Origin: Daejeonia sp002484105
Lineage (GTDB): Bacteria > Bacteroidota > Bacteroidia > Flavobacteriales > Weeksellaceae
Reading direction: 5' to 3'
Length of the DNA stretch: 64,000 bases
NCBI RefSeq assembly: GCF_051175565.1
Contig: NZ_CP195105.1
Coordinates: 2,108,001-2,172,000, forward strand
Below the pieces are notes generated by a model. The model was not told the origin of the DNA, did no database searches, and saw only the letters and a list, made by a program, of their open reading frames with translations. This document shows, piece after piece, positions 15,900-24,384 of this stretch (positions are counted from its first letter, which is position 1; every line of letters starts with the position of its first letter). Made by a program: the position numbers and the translations under genes.

Positions 15900-17348
15900 T
15901 TATATAGAAGTCTTTTCCTTTGGATTCTGTTTCTGTACAAGACCTATTTTTTCAGCTTCGCGCAGGACAAATTCCCGTGCGGCTTCTTTTTCGTTGGGAA
16001 TTTCGCCTTCCATAATAGCTTCCTTTACTTTTTCTTTCAGGATACCGATTTCCCTGCCCGGCGCAAGACCAAATATCTGCATGATTTCTTCTCCTGAAAT
16101 TGGCGGCTGAAAGTTGCGCACATGGTCCTTTTCTTCCACTTCACGGATTTTCAGGGCCACATATTCAAAATTCTTTTTGAAACGTTTCTGTTTGGCTGCG
16201 TTCTTTGTCGTGATATCGGCTTTGCAGAGTGTAAAAAGGTCTTCCAGGTCTTCACCTGCATCAAAAAGCAGACGCCGAAGTGCAGAATCTGACGCGTTAT
16301 CCGTAATCAGTGCAATAGGGCGTGAAGAAAGTTTGACGAGTTTCTGTACATATTTCAGGTCACTTCCCAGTGGCAGTTTGAGGCGCGAAAACAACGGTTT
16401 TGCCATTTTGGATCCGAGAAATTCGTGGCCATGAAATGTCCATCCTGTCCCTTCCACATATTTTTTTGTCGGTGCTTTTCCGATGTCATGCAGCAATGCC
16501 GCCCAGCGCAGCCACAGATTATCGGTATTCTGCGAAATATTATCCACCACTTCCAGTGTATGATAGAAATTGTCTTTGTGGGTTTGCCCTTCAATTTCTT
16601 CAATACCTTTTAGAGCAGTCAGTTCCGGGATGATTTTTTCAAGAAGTTGCGTATCATCCAGAAGTTTCAGCCCAACAGAAGGCTTGTCCGACATCATGAT
16701 TTTGTTAAATTCTGTCATGATTCTCTCAACGGAAACAATCCGGATCCGTTCATTTTCTGCCAGAATGGCCTTCAGTGATTTTTCTTCAATTTTAAATTGC
16801 AGAGTGGAAGCAAAACGAATGGCGCGCATCATCCTCAAAGGATCGTCGGAGTATGTTTGATGTGGCTCCAGGGGCGTTCTCAAAATACCTTCCGAAAGAT
16901 CTTCACGGCCACCGAAGGGATCCATCAACTCGCCAAAATTGTCTTTATTCAAAGAAATTGCCATGGCATTGATGGTGAAATCTCTTCGTTTCTGGTCGTC
17001 CTGCAAAGTGCCGGCTTCTACAGAAGGCTTGCGCGAATCTTCACTGTAGCTTTCCTTGCGGGCACCTACAAATTCAAGTTCGAGATCCTGGTAGCGGAAC
17101 ATTGCTGTACCGTATGTTTTAAAAACCGATACCTGAATACCGGGATTGATTTCTGCTGCAATATGGCGTGCCAGCGCGATGCCGTTCTGTTCGGTCACAA
17201 AATCGATATCGGCAGAGGCTTTTCTGTTCATGAGCATATCACGCACATAGCCACCGACGATATAAACGGAACTTCCGTTGCGGTGGGCCACTTCGGAGAT
17301 GGTTTTGAAAAGTTTAAGATTTCTGTTCTGGTTCAGGTTGATATACAT
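15900..17348 (-). CDS. cca: CCA tRNA nucleotidyltransferase with HD domain
   Basis: A 482-residue class II nucleotidyltransferase that adds or repairs the 3' CCA of tRNA. N-terminal catalytic head: GGYVRD (residues 32-37), the DxD-type ASADIDFVTE, and EFVGARKESY; RRDFTINAMA and DPFGGREDL follow, then the RNA-binding neck with the RMMRAIRFASTLQF signature. The C-terminal part has an HD phosphohydrolase-like domain (LLHDIGKAPTKKY), as in many bacterial CCA enzymes. Poly(A) polymerase activity cannot be excluded from sequence alone. Its end lies 92 bases upstream of rpmI, with a promoter for the ribosomal genes between them. Confidence 0.9.
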   Translation of the reverse strand: MYINLNQNRNLKLFKTISEVAHRNGSSVYIVGGYVRDMLMNRKASADIDFVTEQNGIALARHIAAEINPGIQVSVFKTYGTAMFRYQDLELEFVGARKESYSEDSRKPSVEAGTLQDDQKRRDFTINAMAISLNKDNFGELMDPFGGREDLSEGILRTPLEPHQTYSDDPLRMMRAIRFASTLQFKIEEKSLKAILAENERIRIVSVERIMTEFNKIMMSDKPSVGLKLLDDTQLLEKIIPELTALKGIEEIEGQTHKDNFYHTLEVVDNISQNTDNLWLRWAALLHDIGKAPTKKYVEGTGWTFHGHEFLGSKMAKPLFSRLKLPLGSDLKYVQKLVKLSSRPIALITDNASDSALRRLLFDAGEDLEDLFTLCKADITTKNAAKQKRFKKNFEYVALKIREVEEKDHVRNFQPPISGEEIMQIFGLAPGREIGILKEKVKEAIMEGEIPNEKEAAREFVLREAEKIGLVQKQNPKEKTSI

Positions 17349-17558
17349 ACAATAAAGTTTCAGAAACTGCGGTATTCTGGCCTACCTGCAGATTTTGTGC
17401 AAAGATACGAAATCCGCAAAAGAGGCGTTATACGAATGATTGGATGTTCTGCAGATTTTTGCCTCAGTTCATCAAACTGTATTAACTTTAAATACTGAAA
17501 CAAGTCTTGCACATTTTATAAAATATTTTTGCAGAGATGTTGTATTATTGTACCTCTG

Positions 17559-19385
17559 ATGAACACCGGAAAAACTGCATATTACCTTCTGATTCCTGTA
17601 TTGCTGATTTTTTTTACAACAATAGTCCACGCTCAGGAAATCCACAGACGCGATTCCGTGTACATGAAAATAGAAGACTTTTCCAAAAGGCGAAAAGCCT
17701 CCAAATTCCTTTACCGGCTGATTTTCAGAAACACACCAGACAGTGCCGCCGTGCCAGAACGCAGAAAGATTTCTGCAGAAGATTATCAGGGCAAGATCAT
17801 CCGGAATATTTACATTACGTCTGTAGATCCGCTGGGATATAATTCGGATATGCAGAAAAAGGATACGCGCTGGTACGACGATTTTGGAAACCGACTCCAC
17901 TGGAAAACCAGGAATTTTGCTGTACGCGGCTATCTGCTTTTCAAAAAAGGAAGCCGTTTTGATGTTCAGAAAATATACGAATCGGAACGTCTGCTCCGTA
18001 ATACAAGTTTTATCAACCGCGTGAGCATCCTTCCGGTAGACAGCACCTCGACAAAAGATTCTGTGGATATTGCGGTGCGCGTGCTGGATTCGTGGAGCCT
18101 GCGCCCTTCGGTAGAGTTTTCCGGGAAGAAGTTTGGCATTGGACTTTCCGAGGGCAATTTTCTGGGAATGGGGCACGAGATCAGTATGCTGTACCGTACG
18201 GATTTCAGCGATAAGAGAAATTATACCTCCGCAGGATATGTCGCCAACAATATTTACGGTTCGTATATCAATGCGGAGATTTTGGGCGAAAAGGATTTTG
18301 ATAACAACGAAAATGTGTTCTTCAAAGCAGCAAGAGATTTTTATTCCCCGTTAACACGCTGGGCAGGAGGTATCAATATCGATTACTTCAAGCGAAGCAT
18401 CTATATTCCTGTCAATCTGAATGATGACGATCTTCCGCTGGCCACTATCAAAGTACATAATCAGGATTTCTGGGGTGGATATCAGTTTCAGCTCTCTCGG
18501 GAAAATAAAGAGAAAATTACGGACAATATCGGCGTTTCCGCACGTTTCCAGAATTATATTTATCTTGAGTCTCCAGGTGAAGAAATCGATCCCAACAATT
18601 TTTTCCGTTCTTATAATCTTTTTCTGGCTTCTGTAGGATATACGCAGCGAAAGTTTTATGTAGACCGTTTTGTGGTACGCTACAACCTTCCGGAAGATAT
18701 ACCATACGGAACTTCGCTGTCCGTTACCGGTGGATATATCCGCATGAGGCAGGGGTCGTCTTATCCTTATGCAGCGCTCTCTGCCGGATATGGTTTTTTC
18801 TCCAAGGCCGGATATTTTAATTACAAGGCAGAATATGGAAGTTTTTTCCGTGAGAAGAAAAATTACCGGTCTACTTTCCGGTTTGATGGCACTTACTATT
18901 CGCCGCTTGAAGACTGGAAATTTGCCAAAGCCAGACATTTCATTTCACATACACTGGTGATTGGCAGCCAGCGCAGTCCCTCTTATGTAGATCGTATCAA
19001 TATTACTGCACAGGATGAATTTCCACCGTATGACGAAAACTATCTTGGCAAAAACAAACTGGTCCTGCGCTACCAGCTGCAGCTTTTCGTTAATAAATCA
19101 TGGAAGAATTTTCATTTCAATCCTTATTTCATTACGGCCTTGGGATGGCTTTCCCAAGACGAACAGCAGCTGCTGAAAACCAAAACCAACACAAAATTCG
19201 GTCTCGGTGTGATGATTTATAATCCATATCTTGCCTTCAACCGCTTCCAGCTTTCATTTGTCTTTTATCCGAGCGTTCCGTTCGATAATAACAGTGTTTT
19301 TGAACTGAACAGTTACAAAAATTATTATATGCCGTTCAACAATTTCCGGATTGAAGAGCCCAATATCGTCAACTACCGCAATTGA
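17559..19385 (+). CDS. Omp85-like outer-membrane protein (POTRA plus beta-barrel)
   Basis: A 608-residue protein with signal peptide (hydrophobic residues about 6-22, likely cut after VHAQ). The first part (about 55-190) looks like POTRA-type sequence: IRNIYITSVDPLG, then YLLFKKGSRFDVQKIYESERLLRNTSFINRV and VDIAVRVLDSWSL. The rest is an aromatic-rich barrel. Family knowledge links such proteins to outer-membrane protein or lipid insertion, or surface display, but no partner is visible here. The start chosen is the ATG at 17559; a TTG ten codons upstream is less likely. The final residues fall 2 bases before the convergent tsaC stop. Confidence 0.75.
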   Translation: MNTGKTAYYLLIPVLLIFFTTIVHAQEIHRRDSVYMKIEDFSKRRKASKFLYRLIFRNTPDSAAVPERRKISAEDYQGKIIRNIYITSVDPLGYNSDMQKKDTRWYDDFGNRLHWKTRNFAVRGYLLFKKGSRFDVQKIYESERLLRNTSFINRVSILPVDSTSTKDSVDIAVRVLDSWSLRPSVEFSGKKFGIGLSEGNFLGMGHEISMLYRTDFSDKRNYTSAGYVANNIYGSYINAEILGEKDFDNNENVFFKAARDFYSPLTRWAGGINIDYFKRSIYIPVNLNDDDLPLATIKVHNQDFWGGYQFQLSRENKEKITDNIGVSARFQNYIYLESPGEEIDPNNFFRSYNLFLASVGYTQRKFYVDRFVVRYNLPEDIPYGTSLSVTGGYIRMRQGSSYPYAALSAGYGFFSKAGYFNYKAEYGSFFREKKNYRSTFRFDGTYYSPLEDWKFAKARHFISHTLVIGSQRSPSYVDRINITAQDEFPPYDENYLGKNKLVLRYQLQLFVNKSWKNFHFNPYFITALGWLSQDEQQLLKTKTNTKFGLGVMIYNPYLAFNRFQLSFVFYPSVPFDNNSVFELNSYKNYYMPFNNFRIEEPNIVNYRN

Positions 19386-19386
19386 G

Positions 19387-19935
19387 TCACTCGCGCAGCA
19401 CTTTGATACGCCCGTCGTTCCAGATTTTGATTACCGAAGAACCTGCATACGGCGAAATGCTTTCGTGCTGTTCTTCTACAATATAATCGACTGCTTTTTT
19501 TATTTCGTCGGAAATGTCGTCAAATTTCAGGGGGCTTTTCTGTCCGCTCAGGTTAGCAGAAGTGGAAACCAATGGTTTGTTGAGACGGGAAATCAGTTTT
19601 CTGCAAAAATCGTTTTTTACCAGCCGTATACCAATACTTCCGTCTTCCGCGAGAATTTCTTTTGGCAGATGCCGTGGTTTTTCGTATACAATGGTAACCG
19701 GTTTTTCAGAAAGATCAATAACTTCCCAAGCCATTTCCGGTACATCCACGAGATCCTGCAGGCGTTTTTCGCTTTCCACAAGGATGATCATGGATTTTGT
19801 TTTTTCCCGTTTTTTAATGTTAAAGATTTTATCAATGGCTTCGGGATTTGTGGCATCACAACCAATGCCCCAGATGGTATCGGTAGGATAGAGGATGGTG
19901 CCTCCGTTGGTGAGTGTTTCGATTGCTTTTTCCAT
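19387..19935 (-). CDS. tsaC: L-threonylcarbamoyladenylate synthase (TsaC/YrdC)
   Basis: A 182-residue protein that makes threonylcarbamoyl-AMP from threonine, bicarbonate and ATP, the first step of the t6A37 tRNA modification. Seen: GGTILYPTDTIWGIGCDA near the N-terminus, then the substrate-binding IFNIKKREKTKSMIILV, the GSIGIRLVKNDFCRKLI segment, and PLVSTSANLSGQ. It lacks the extra C-terminal Sua5 domain. It is convergent with the Omp85-like gene. Confidence 0.92.
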   Translation of the reverse strand: MEKAIETLTNGGTILYPTDTIWGIGCDATNPEAIDKIFNIKKREKTKSMIILVESEKRLQDLVDVPEMAWEVIDLSEKPVTIVYEKPRHLPKEILAEDGSIGIRLVKNDFCRKLISRLNKPLVSTSANLSGQKSPLKFDDISDEIKKAVDYIVEEQHESISPYAGSSVIKIWNDGRIKVLRE

Positions 19936-20036
19936 GCTTCTTGTTTAGGGCAAAGGTACATCAGCAATGTCATTAAAAAAAGGAGGATAAAATTTTTGTC
20001 CGCGATTTTTATGATTACAAAGAAAAATTACGCATC

Positions 20037-20540
20037 TCAGAAATTGGGAAGGTACCGTTTGCGGATGATATTCAGATGATGAAGATGATGACCTACGGTA
20101 AGTTTTCCGATGGTCTCTACGGAAATCCGGTTTCCGTTTACATTTCCGGAAAGTAAAAATCTGTCCTGCGGAAGCTTTGCATAAAATACCAGTGAAGCGA
20201 GTCTTGAAAGCTGAAATTCTTCCATCAGCACTTCATTCGTCAGTTGGCTTGCGATGCCATGTTTTGCGTATTCCACTTCATCAAAACCGGGAAGCGGAGT
20301 TTGGTCGCCCCGTGCACTACATAGCGCCCGGTAGCTGAAAATTTTTTCTGTATCCGTGAGGTGTTCCAGCAGCATTTTGAGGGTCCATTTTCCTTCGGCG
20401 TAAGCGAAGTTTCCTTGTTCTTCCGTCAGATCGGCATAGATTTTCAGGGTTTCGTTGGTGGCATTTTTCATTTCCTGGATCCAGTTATCGGTTGGGATCA
20501 GGCTGATGTAGGTCTGTATATATTTTTCAAATTCCGTCAT
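20037..20540 (-). CDS. DinB family protein (first of two)
   Basis: A 167-residue four-helix-bundle protein of the DinB/YfiT superfamily. Putative metal histidines are in MLLEHLTDTEKIFSYRAL (about residue 60) and the HHLHHLNII motif near the C-terminus. DinB-like proteins include thiol S-transferases and damage-inducible proteins, most of unknown function in Bacteroidota. It lies 32 bases after the second DinB gene (20573-21073), with the same direction, suggesting a tandem pair that arose by duplication or convergence. Confidence 0.8.
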   Translation of the reverse strand: MTEFEKYIQTYISLIPTDNWIQEMKNATNETLKIYADLTEEQGNFAYAEGKWTLKMLLEHLTDTEKIFSYRALCSARGDQTPLPGFDEVEYAKHGIASQLTNEVLMEEFQLSRLASLVFYAKLPQDRFLLSGNVNGNRISVETIGKLTVGHHLHHLNIIRKRYLPNF

Positions 20541-20572
20541 GGCAATTATTTTAATGCAGCAAATCTCGAGTT

Positions 20573-21073
20573 TTATTTTAGGGATTCTTCGTAACTGGAG
20601 CCGTAAAGCCCCGGAACCTTACAACCATTGACCCGAAGATACGCAATCATTTCACCGCGATGGTGATAAAGGTGGCTGCATAGAAAACCGCGAATGGCAC
20701 CAATTTTTTTAATGGGCCCTATCAGAATATGATCTCCTGACTTCAATGTCCAGTCATTGTAATAATAGGATTCTTCAGATTTTTCTATGGCTTTTTGGGC
20801 TTCGGCTGCGTTTTTTTCAAAGATATCCCGGATGGAAGCGATGTCTTCAATACTGTCTTTTTTTTCTTTAAATGCAGCCAGATCAAAAACATCATAATTA
20901 TAGACTCCGTCGTACCATTGATAGATTCCTGCAATATGCTGTGCCAGTTCGGCAAGTGTCCAGAGATGCGGCTGAGGACGATAGCCAAGAACATCATCTG
21001 GTATGGCATTCAGCAGTTTCCTTGTATTTTCTGTTTCGTGGATAAACTCCCCGAGCAGTCCTTCTTTAATCAT
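20573..21073 (-). CDS. DinB family protein (second of two)
   Basis: A 166-residue DinB-superfamily protein. The likely metal ligands are His in LAELAQHIAGIYQWYDG (about residue 45) and in CSHLYHHRGEMIAYLRVNG near the C-terminus. It resembles the neighbouring DinB gene in length and fold but not closely in sequence. The GNAT gene upstream ends 2 bases before its start, so these form a reverse-strand unit gldB-gldC-GNAT-DinB-DinB. Function unknown. Confidence 0.8.
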   Translation of the reverse strand: MIKEGLLGEFIHETENTRKLLNAIPDDVLGYRPQPHLWTLAELAQHIAGIYQWYDGVYNYDVFDLAAFKEKKDSIEDIASIRDIFEKNAAEAQKAIEKSEESYYYNDWTLKSGDHILIGPIKKIGAIRGFLCSHLYHHRGEMIAYLRVNGCKVPGLYGSSYEESLK

Positions 21074-21075
21074 TT

Positions 21076-21546
21076 TTATAGATTTTTAACGGATTCAATT
21101 TCAGTGTTTTCCCATTCGTAAAAATGCGCATGATCATAAAACCTGAATCCGCATGACGGATACAGGCGGTTTCCGATATTATTGGTTTTGTCGGTTTCTA
21201 GCAAAATCCCGCAGGCGGATGTATTTTTGCAGTGTTCTTTTGCTGCAGCAATCAGTTTTCTGGCATATCCATGCCCTCGGAAATCTTCACGGACAAAAAG
21301 ATCATTCAGCAGCCAGTAACGCTTCATCCGGGTTGAAGAAAAAATAGGGTAGAGTTGGGTAAAACCAGCCAGATGCGTCCCCAGTTCCACGACAAATATT
21401 TCAGAATCTTTTTTCTGAAGGCGGTCGTACAGAAAAAAACGAGCCCCTTCCAGATCAGATGTTTTGTGATAAAACTGTCTGTAGTGGTCAAAAAGTTCTG
21501 CCAGTTGCGGCAGATCGTTCAAATGCGCTTTTCGTACTGCAGTCAT
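21076..21546 (-). CDS. GNAT family N-acetyltransferase
   Basis: A 156-residue GNAT, acetyl-CoA-dependent. Start at the ATG at 21546 (MTAVRKAHLNDLPQLAELF); a longer frame overlaps gldC and is rejected. The acetyl-CoA binding motif is VREDFRGHGYARKLIAAA (R/Q-x-x-G-x-G/A type) at about 94-111, with LLNDLFV before it and LETDKTNNIGNRLYPSCGF at the C-terminus, a sequence typical of amino-group acetylation. The substrate is unknown. Close spacing to gldC (13 bases) and to the DinB gene suggests cotranscription. Confidence 0.82.
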   Translation of the reverse strand: MTAVRKAHLNDLPQLAELFDHYRQFYHKTSDLEGARFFLYDRLQKKDSEIFVVELGTHLAGFTQLYPIFSSTRMKRYWLLNDLFVREDFRGHGYARKLIAAAKEHCKNTSACGILLETDKTNNIGNRLYPSCGFRFYDHAHFYEWENTEIESVKNL

Positions 21547-21559
21547 GAGATATTTTTGG

Positions 21560-21886
21560 TTACATTTTAATGGCTGATTTTTCTGCAAATTCTTCTGCAA
21601 TGCCGTGCATCCATTCGGTAACATCTTCTTCGCCGGTTGCCCGAAGATAGGTGTCGCCGAGGGAAACCAGAATCTGATGGAAAAATCTCTTCATATGGTC
21701 TACCGGCATGTCTTTGGTCCAAAGATCAATCCGCAGTGCTTCCATGGTTTTGTCGTCCCATACGGAGACCAGCGCTGCTTTGGTTTCCTGTTTTTCTACT
21801 CCTGCGTCTTCTGCATTCCAGAAAATATTTTCCGGGATATGGTTTTCGTCAAGTTCAACTTCTATGGTAATTTTGGTTTTTCTCAT
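21560..21886 (-). CDS. gldC: Gliding motility protein GldC
   Basis: A 108-residue soluble protein of the GldC family, starting MRKTKITIEVELDENHIPENIFWNA-type (charged beta strand, then W23-N-A-E) and ending with the characteristic helix GIAEEFAEKSAIKM. GldC is found near gldB in flavobacteria; in Flavobacterium johnsoniae it aids gliding and is thought to act with GldB. Here it follows gldB with a 13-base gap, consistent with a gldBC operon. No signal peptide. Confidence 0.9.
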   Translation of the reverse strand: MRKTKITIEVELDENHIPENIFWNAEDAGVEKQETKAALVSVWDDKTMEALRIDLWTKDMPVDHMKRFFHQILVSLGDTYLRATGEEDVTEWMHGIAEEFAEKSAIKM

Positions 21887-21899
21887 CTGATTTTATCTT

Positions 21900-22886
21900 T
21901 TATTTTTCAAATTTCGGGCTGTATTGGGCTTGATTAAAGATTTCCTGGGCATTCATTTTCAGGAAATCCTGAAGTTTTGTATCCGGTTTTTCATTCAGGA
22001 ATTTCCTGCAGATCTGCCATCCGATGAAAATTCCCAGCTGTGGAGAAGATTCGTTGTCTATTTCCGTATAGAATTTTGAAAACGGACCAGGAACGATAAA
22101 ACGTTCTGCCAGTCGGGGATCGTCACTGAAAAGCAGGTCGTTTTCCACAAAATAGTTCCAGATATTGACTTCATTGGTTTTGGCCCAGTCGTATTGCTTT
22201 TTGGTATAGTTGATTTTCAGATAATCGGGTTCGCCTGGCAGAAAAGCATCCTGCAGCGTCATGATTTTGCCCTGATACACCAACTGATCCAGAAATTTCT
22301 GATGGTCGCGGTTGTACGGAACAAAACTTTCCGCAATAATTTCTGAGGCCTTCGGAATGATGTTCTGTGGATTCATGGAGATCTGATAATATTTTTCGAG
22401 TCCCTGATAATGGGCATTTCCATCGCCCATAAAGCCGGAAATATCAATAAAGAGCATATGCTCTTCAGGCTTGTAAAAAACAGGATCGGTGACGCTTTGC
22501 AATGCCGAAGAATAAAGAAAAACTGTTGGTACTTTAAACGTTGGGAAATAATACCGGATATGGGAGAACAGATTTTCCAGATTTTTGTTCAGCTTGTTGA
22601 TGTCAATTTTGGACAGGGCTTCCCGATAGATTTTTTCTTCGTCTTTGTCGTTCCTCCGTTTCACAAAATCCGCATCCGAAACGGTACCCTGAAACCAAGG
22701 AAATTTCTGCTGAAACTCTTCCAGCGGAATATCAGCATTGTAAAATTCTTTAGAAATATCCACGACCTGCACGTTGCGGACAGGTTTTTTGATTTCTACA
22801 TTCCATGTGTTTTCGCTTTTTTTGCTGCAGGACAGCAGCGCGAGGGATAAAAAGCAGGAAAGTGCCGTAATTCTGAAAAACTTCAT
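21900..22886 (-). CDS. gldB: Gliding motility lipoprotein GldB
   Basis: A 328-residue lipoprotein (signal residues 3-18, lipobox ALLSC with Cys20). GldB is required for gliding motility in F. johnsoniae and is one of the core flavobacterial gld genes; its biochemical function is not known. The family features seen are the WFQGTVSDADFVKRR segment near residues 65-79 and an IFIGWQICRKFL motif in the C-terminal part. Two -7-like boxes (TAnnTTTG) can be read on the reverse strand at 22898-22905 and 22911-22918, just before the start. First gene of the gldB-gldC-GNAT-DinB-DinB unit. Confidence 0.92.
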   Translation of the reverse strand: MKFFRITALSCFLSLALLSCSKKSENTWNVEIKKPVRNVQVVDISKEFYNADIPLEEFQQKFPWFQGTVSDADFVKRRNDKDEEKIYREALSKIDINKLNKNLENLFSHIRYYFPTFKVPTVFLYSSALQSVTDPVFYKPEEHMLFIDISGFMGDGNAHYQGLEKYYQISMNPQNIIPKASEIIAESFVPYNRDHQKFLDQLVYQGKIMTLQDAFLPGEPDYLKINYTKKQYDWAKTNEVNIWNYFVENDLLFSDDPRLAERFIVPGPFSKFYTEIDNESSPQLGIFIGWQICRKFLNEKPDTKLQDFLKMNAQEIFNQAQYSPKFEK

Positions 22887-22929
22887 TATTTTTACATCAA
22901 AATTAAGTCACAAAAATAAGAATTTCCCC

Positions 22930-23478
22930 GTGCTGATTCCTATAGAAACCGAAAGATTAATCTTGCGTCCTTTAAAAAAAAGTGACGCAGAAAGATTGTT
23001 TCTGTTAGACAGCAATCCCGAAGTAATGAAATACGTGGGTGTAGCACCTTTGACTCGCCCAGAAGAATCCGAAAATGTTATCAGCCATATCCAAAAACAG
23101 TACGAAGAATTCGGCACTGGAAGATTTGCCGTTATTGAAAAATCGAGCGGACTTCTCATTGGATGGAATGGTCTTAAATTCAATCCTGAAAAAGTCCATC
23201 AACACGATAATTTTTATGAATTGGGTTATCGTTTTCTGCCAGAATTCTGGGGAAAAGGTTTTGCTACAGAATCTTCGCTTCCTTTTATTAAAAGGGCTTT
23301 TAAGGAAATGAATCTGGATCATATTTATGCGTATGCACATTGCGAAAACGTTGTTTCCAATCATCTTCTGACGAAATTTGGATTCCTTGAAAAAGGAAAA
23401 TTTCTCGAACCCGATGGTTGGTGCAATTGGTATGAACTTTCTTCGGAAAATTATTTAGAAAACTGCAAAAAAGAATGA
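22930..23478 (+). CDS. GNAT family N-acetyltransferase (RimJ/RimL-like)
   Basis: A 182-residue acetyltransferase of the RimJ/RimL type: ETERLILRPLKKSDAERLF, then YRFLPEFWGKGFATESSLPFI as the acetyl-CoA site and HIYAYAHCENVVSNHLLTKFGFLEKGKF as the C-terminal motif. No ATG fits; the GTG at 22930 is the best start. The stop codon overlaps the start of the barnase gene in ATGA, so the two are probably translationally coupled. Function unknown; the composition of this gene and the next looks a little more AT-rich than the neighbouring gldB. Confidence 0.78.
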   Translation: MLIPIETERLILRPLKKSDAERLFLLDSNPEVMKYVGVAPLTRPEESENVISHIQKQYEEFGTGRFAVIEKSSGLLIGWNGLKFNPEKVHQHDNFYELGYRFLPEFWGKGFATESSLPFIKRAFKEMNLDHIYAYAHCENVVSNHLLTKFGFLEKGKFLEPDGWCNWYELSSENYLENCKKE

Positions 23479-23990
23479 ATCAAAAAGCCAAATATTTCGT
23501 TTTCTTTTTCATCGGTGCTTTCACGACGATGCTATTGATGTTTTTCTTTAATAACAAAGTTGAAAAGAAAAATCCAGTCTCTGCAACGCAACCATCAACT
23601 TCAGTTGCCACTCATCTTTCGGAAAATAAAAGTAAATCTGCTTCAACTGAATCTGCCTCTGGAAACATCGAGGATTTGACGGGTGAAGAAGTTGTGATCG
23701 ATTATGTAAAGAAAAACGGAAGATTACCGAGGTATTACCTAACCAAAAATGAAGCAAAAAAACGCGGTTGGAATCCCTCCGAAGGAAATCTCTGCGAGGT
23801 GCTGCCCGGACGCGCCATTGGCGGAGACCCTTTTGCAAACCGAGAAAAAAAACTTCCGAAAGGTACCCGATATTACGAAGCCGACGTTAACTATAGCTGT
23901 GGAAACCGCAATGCCGACCGTATTGTTTTTGATGAAAAAGGAGACGTATGGCTCTCGCATGACCACTACCGGACGTTTGAAAAAAAATAA
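23475..23990 (+). CDS. Barnase-like ribonuclease with N-terminal membrane anchor
   Basis: A 171-residue protein. Residues 8-25 form one strong hydrophobic segment (TM anchor or uncleaved signal), residues 28-70 are a polar Ser/Thr-rich linker, and residues 75-171 resemble the barnase (microbial ribonuclease N1/T1 superfamily) domain. All catalytic residues are present: Lys91 (LTKNEAKKRGW), Glu135 (YYEADVNY), Arg145 and Arg149 (NRNADRI), and His164 (HDHYRTF). Barnase hydrolyses RNA. A barstar homologue is 23 bases downstream, so a toxin/inhibitor pair is likely. The predicted enzyme domain is on the non-cytoplasmic side if the segment is an N-in anchor. The start overlaps the GNAT stop by four bases. 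Confidence 0.87.
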   Translation: MNQKAKYFVFFFIGAFTTMLLMFFFNNKVEKKNPVSATQPSTSVATHLSENKSKSASTESASGNIEDLTGEEVVIDYVKKNGRLPRYYLTKNEAKKRGWNPSEGNLCEVLPGRAIGGDPFANREKKLPKGTRYYEADVNYSCGNRNADRIVFDEKGDVWLSHDHYRTFEKK

Positions 23991-24013
23991 GAAACTAAAG
24001 ATTCCCCAACAGT

Positions 24014-24316
24014 ATGAAAACTGTATATATTGACTTCTCCAACATCGGAGATTACGAAGATTTTTACCGGCAGCTGAAAGAAAAACTGCCATTGCCGGAT
24101 TATTTTGGCGACAACCTGGATGCTTTGTACGACGTGATTACCGGCTACGAAAAAATGCCGCTTCATCTGGAATTTGTAAATATGAGTGTCGACCAGCTGG
24201 AAACATTTGAAGACCTTCTCGATACGCTGGATGATGCCGAAGAGCATACGGAAGGCTTCAGTTTTTCGTATTTCCTCGAGCAGTATGAAGATCAGGAAGA
24301 CGAAGACGAAATGTAA
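24014..24316 (+). CDS. Barstar-like ribonuclease inhibitor
   Basis: A 100-residue acidic protein resembling barstar, the intracellular inhibitor of barnase. The matching core is LPDYFGDNLDALYDVITG; Asp36 and Asp40 line up with the barnase-contact acidic residues of barstar. The last 12 residues are very acidic. No signal peptide, so it would be cytoplasmic and protect the producer against its own RNase before export. It follows the RNase gene closely and ends at a bidirectional terminator. Confidence 0.87.
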   Translation: MKTVYIDFSNIGDYEDFYRQLKEKLPLPDYFGDNLDALYDVITGYEKMPLHLEFVNMSVDQLETFEDLLDTLDDAEEHTEGFSFSYFLEQYEDQEDEDEM

Positions 24317-24321
24317 GATAA

Positions 24322-24349
24322 AAAACGGGCGTATCACTACGTCCGTTTT
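24322..24349. terminator. Bidirectional terminator between barstar and the lipoprotein gene
   Basis: A 12-bp stem: AAAACGGGCGTA (24322-24333) with TACGTCCGTTTT (24338-24349), one G-U pair and a 4-base loop. With A/T runs on both sides it can serve both converging genes. Confidence 0.8.
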
Positions 24350-24384
24350 CTCTTAATGGTTTGATATGAATGTAAAACAGTTTT

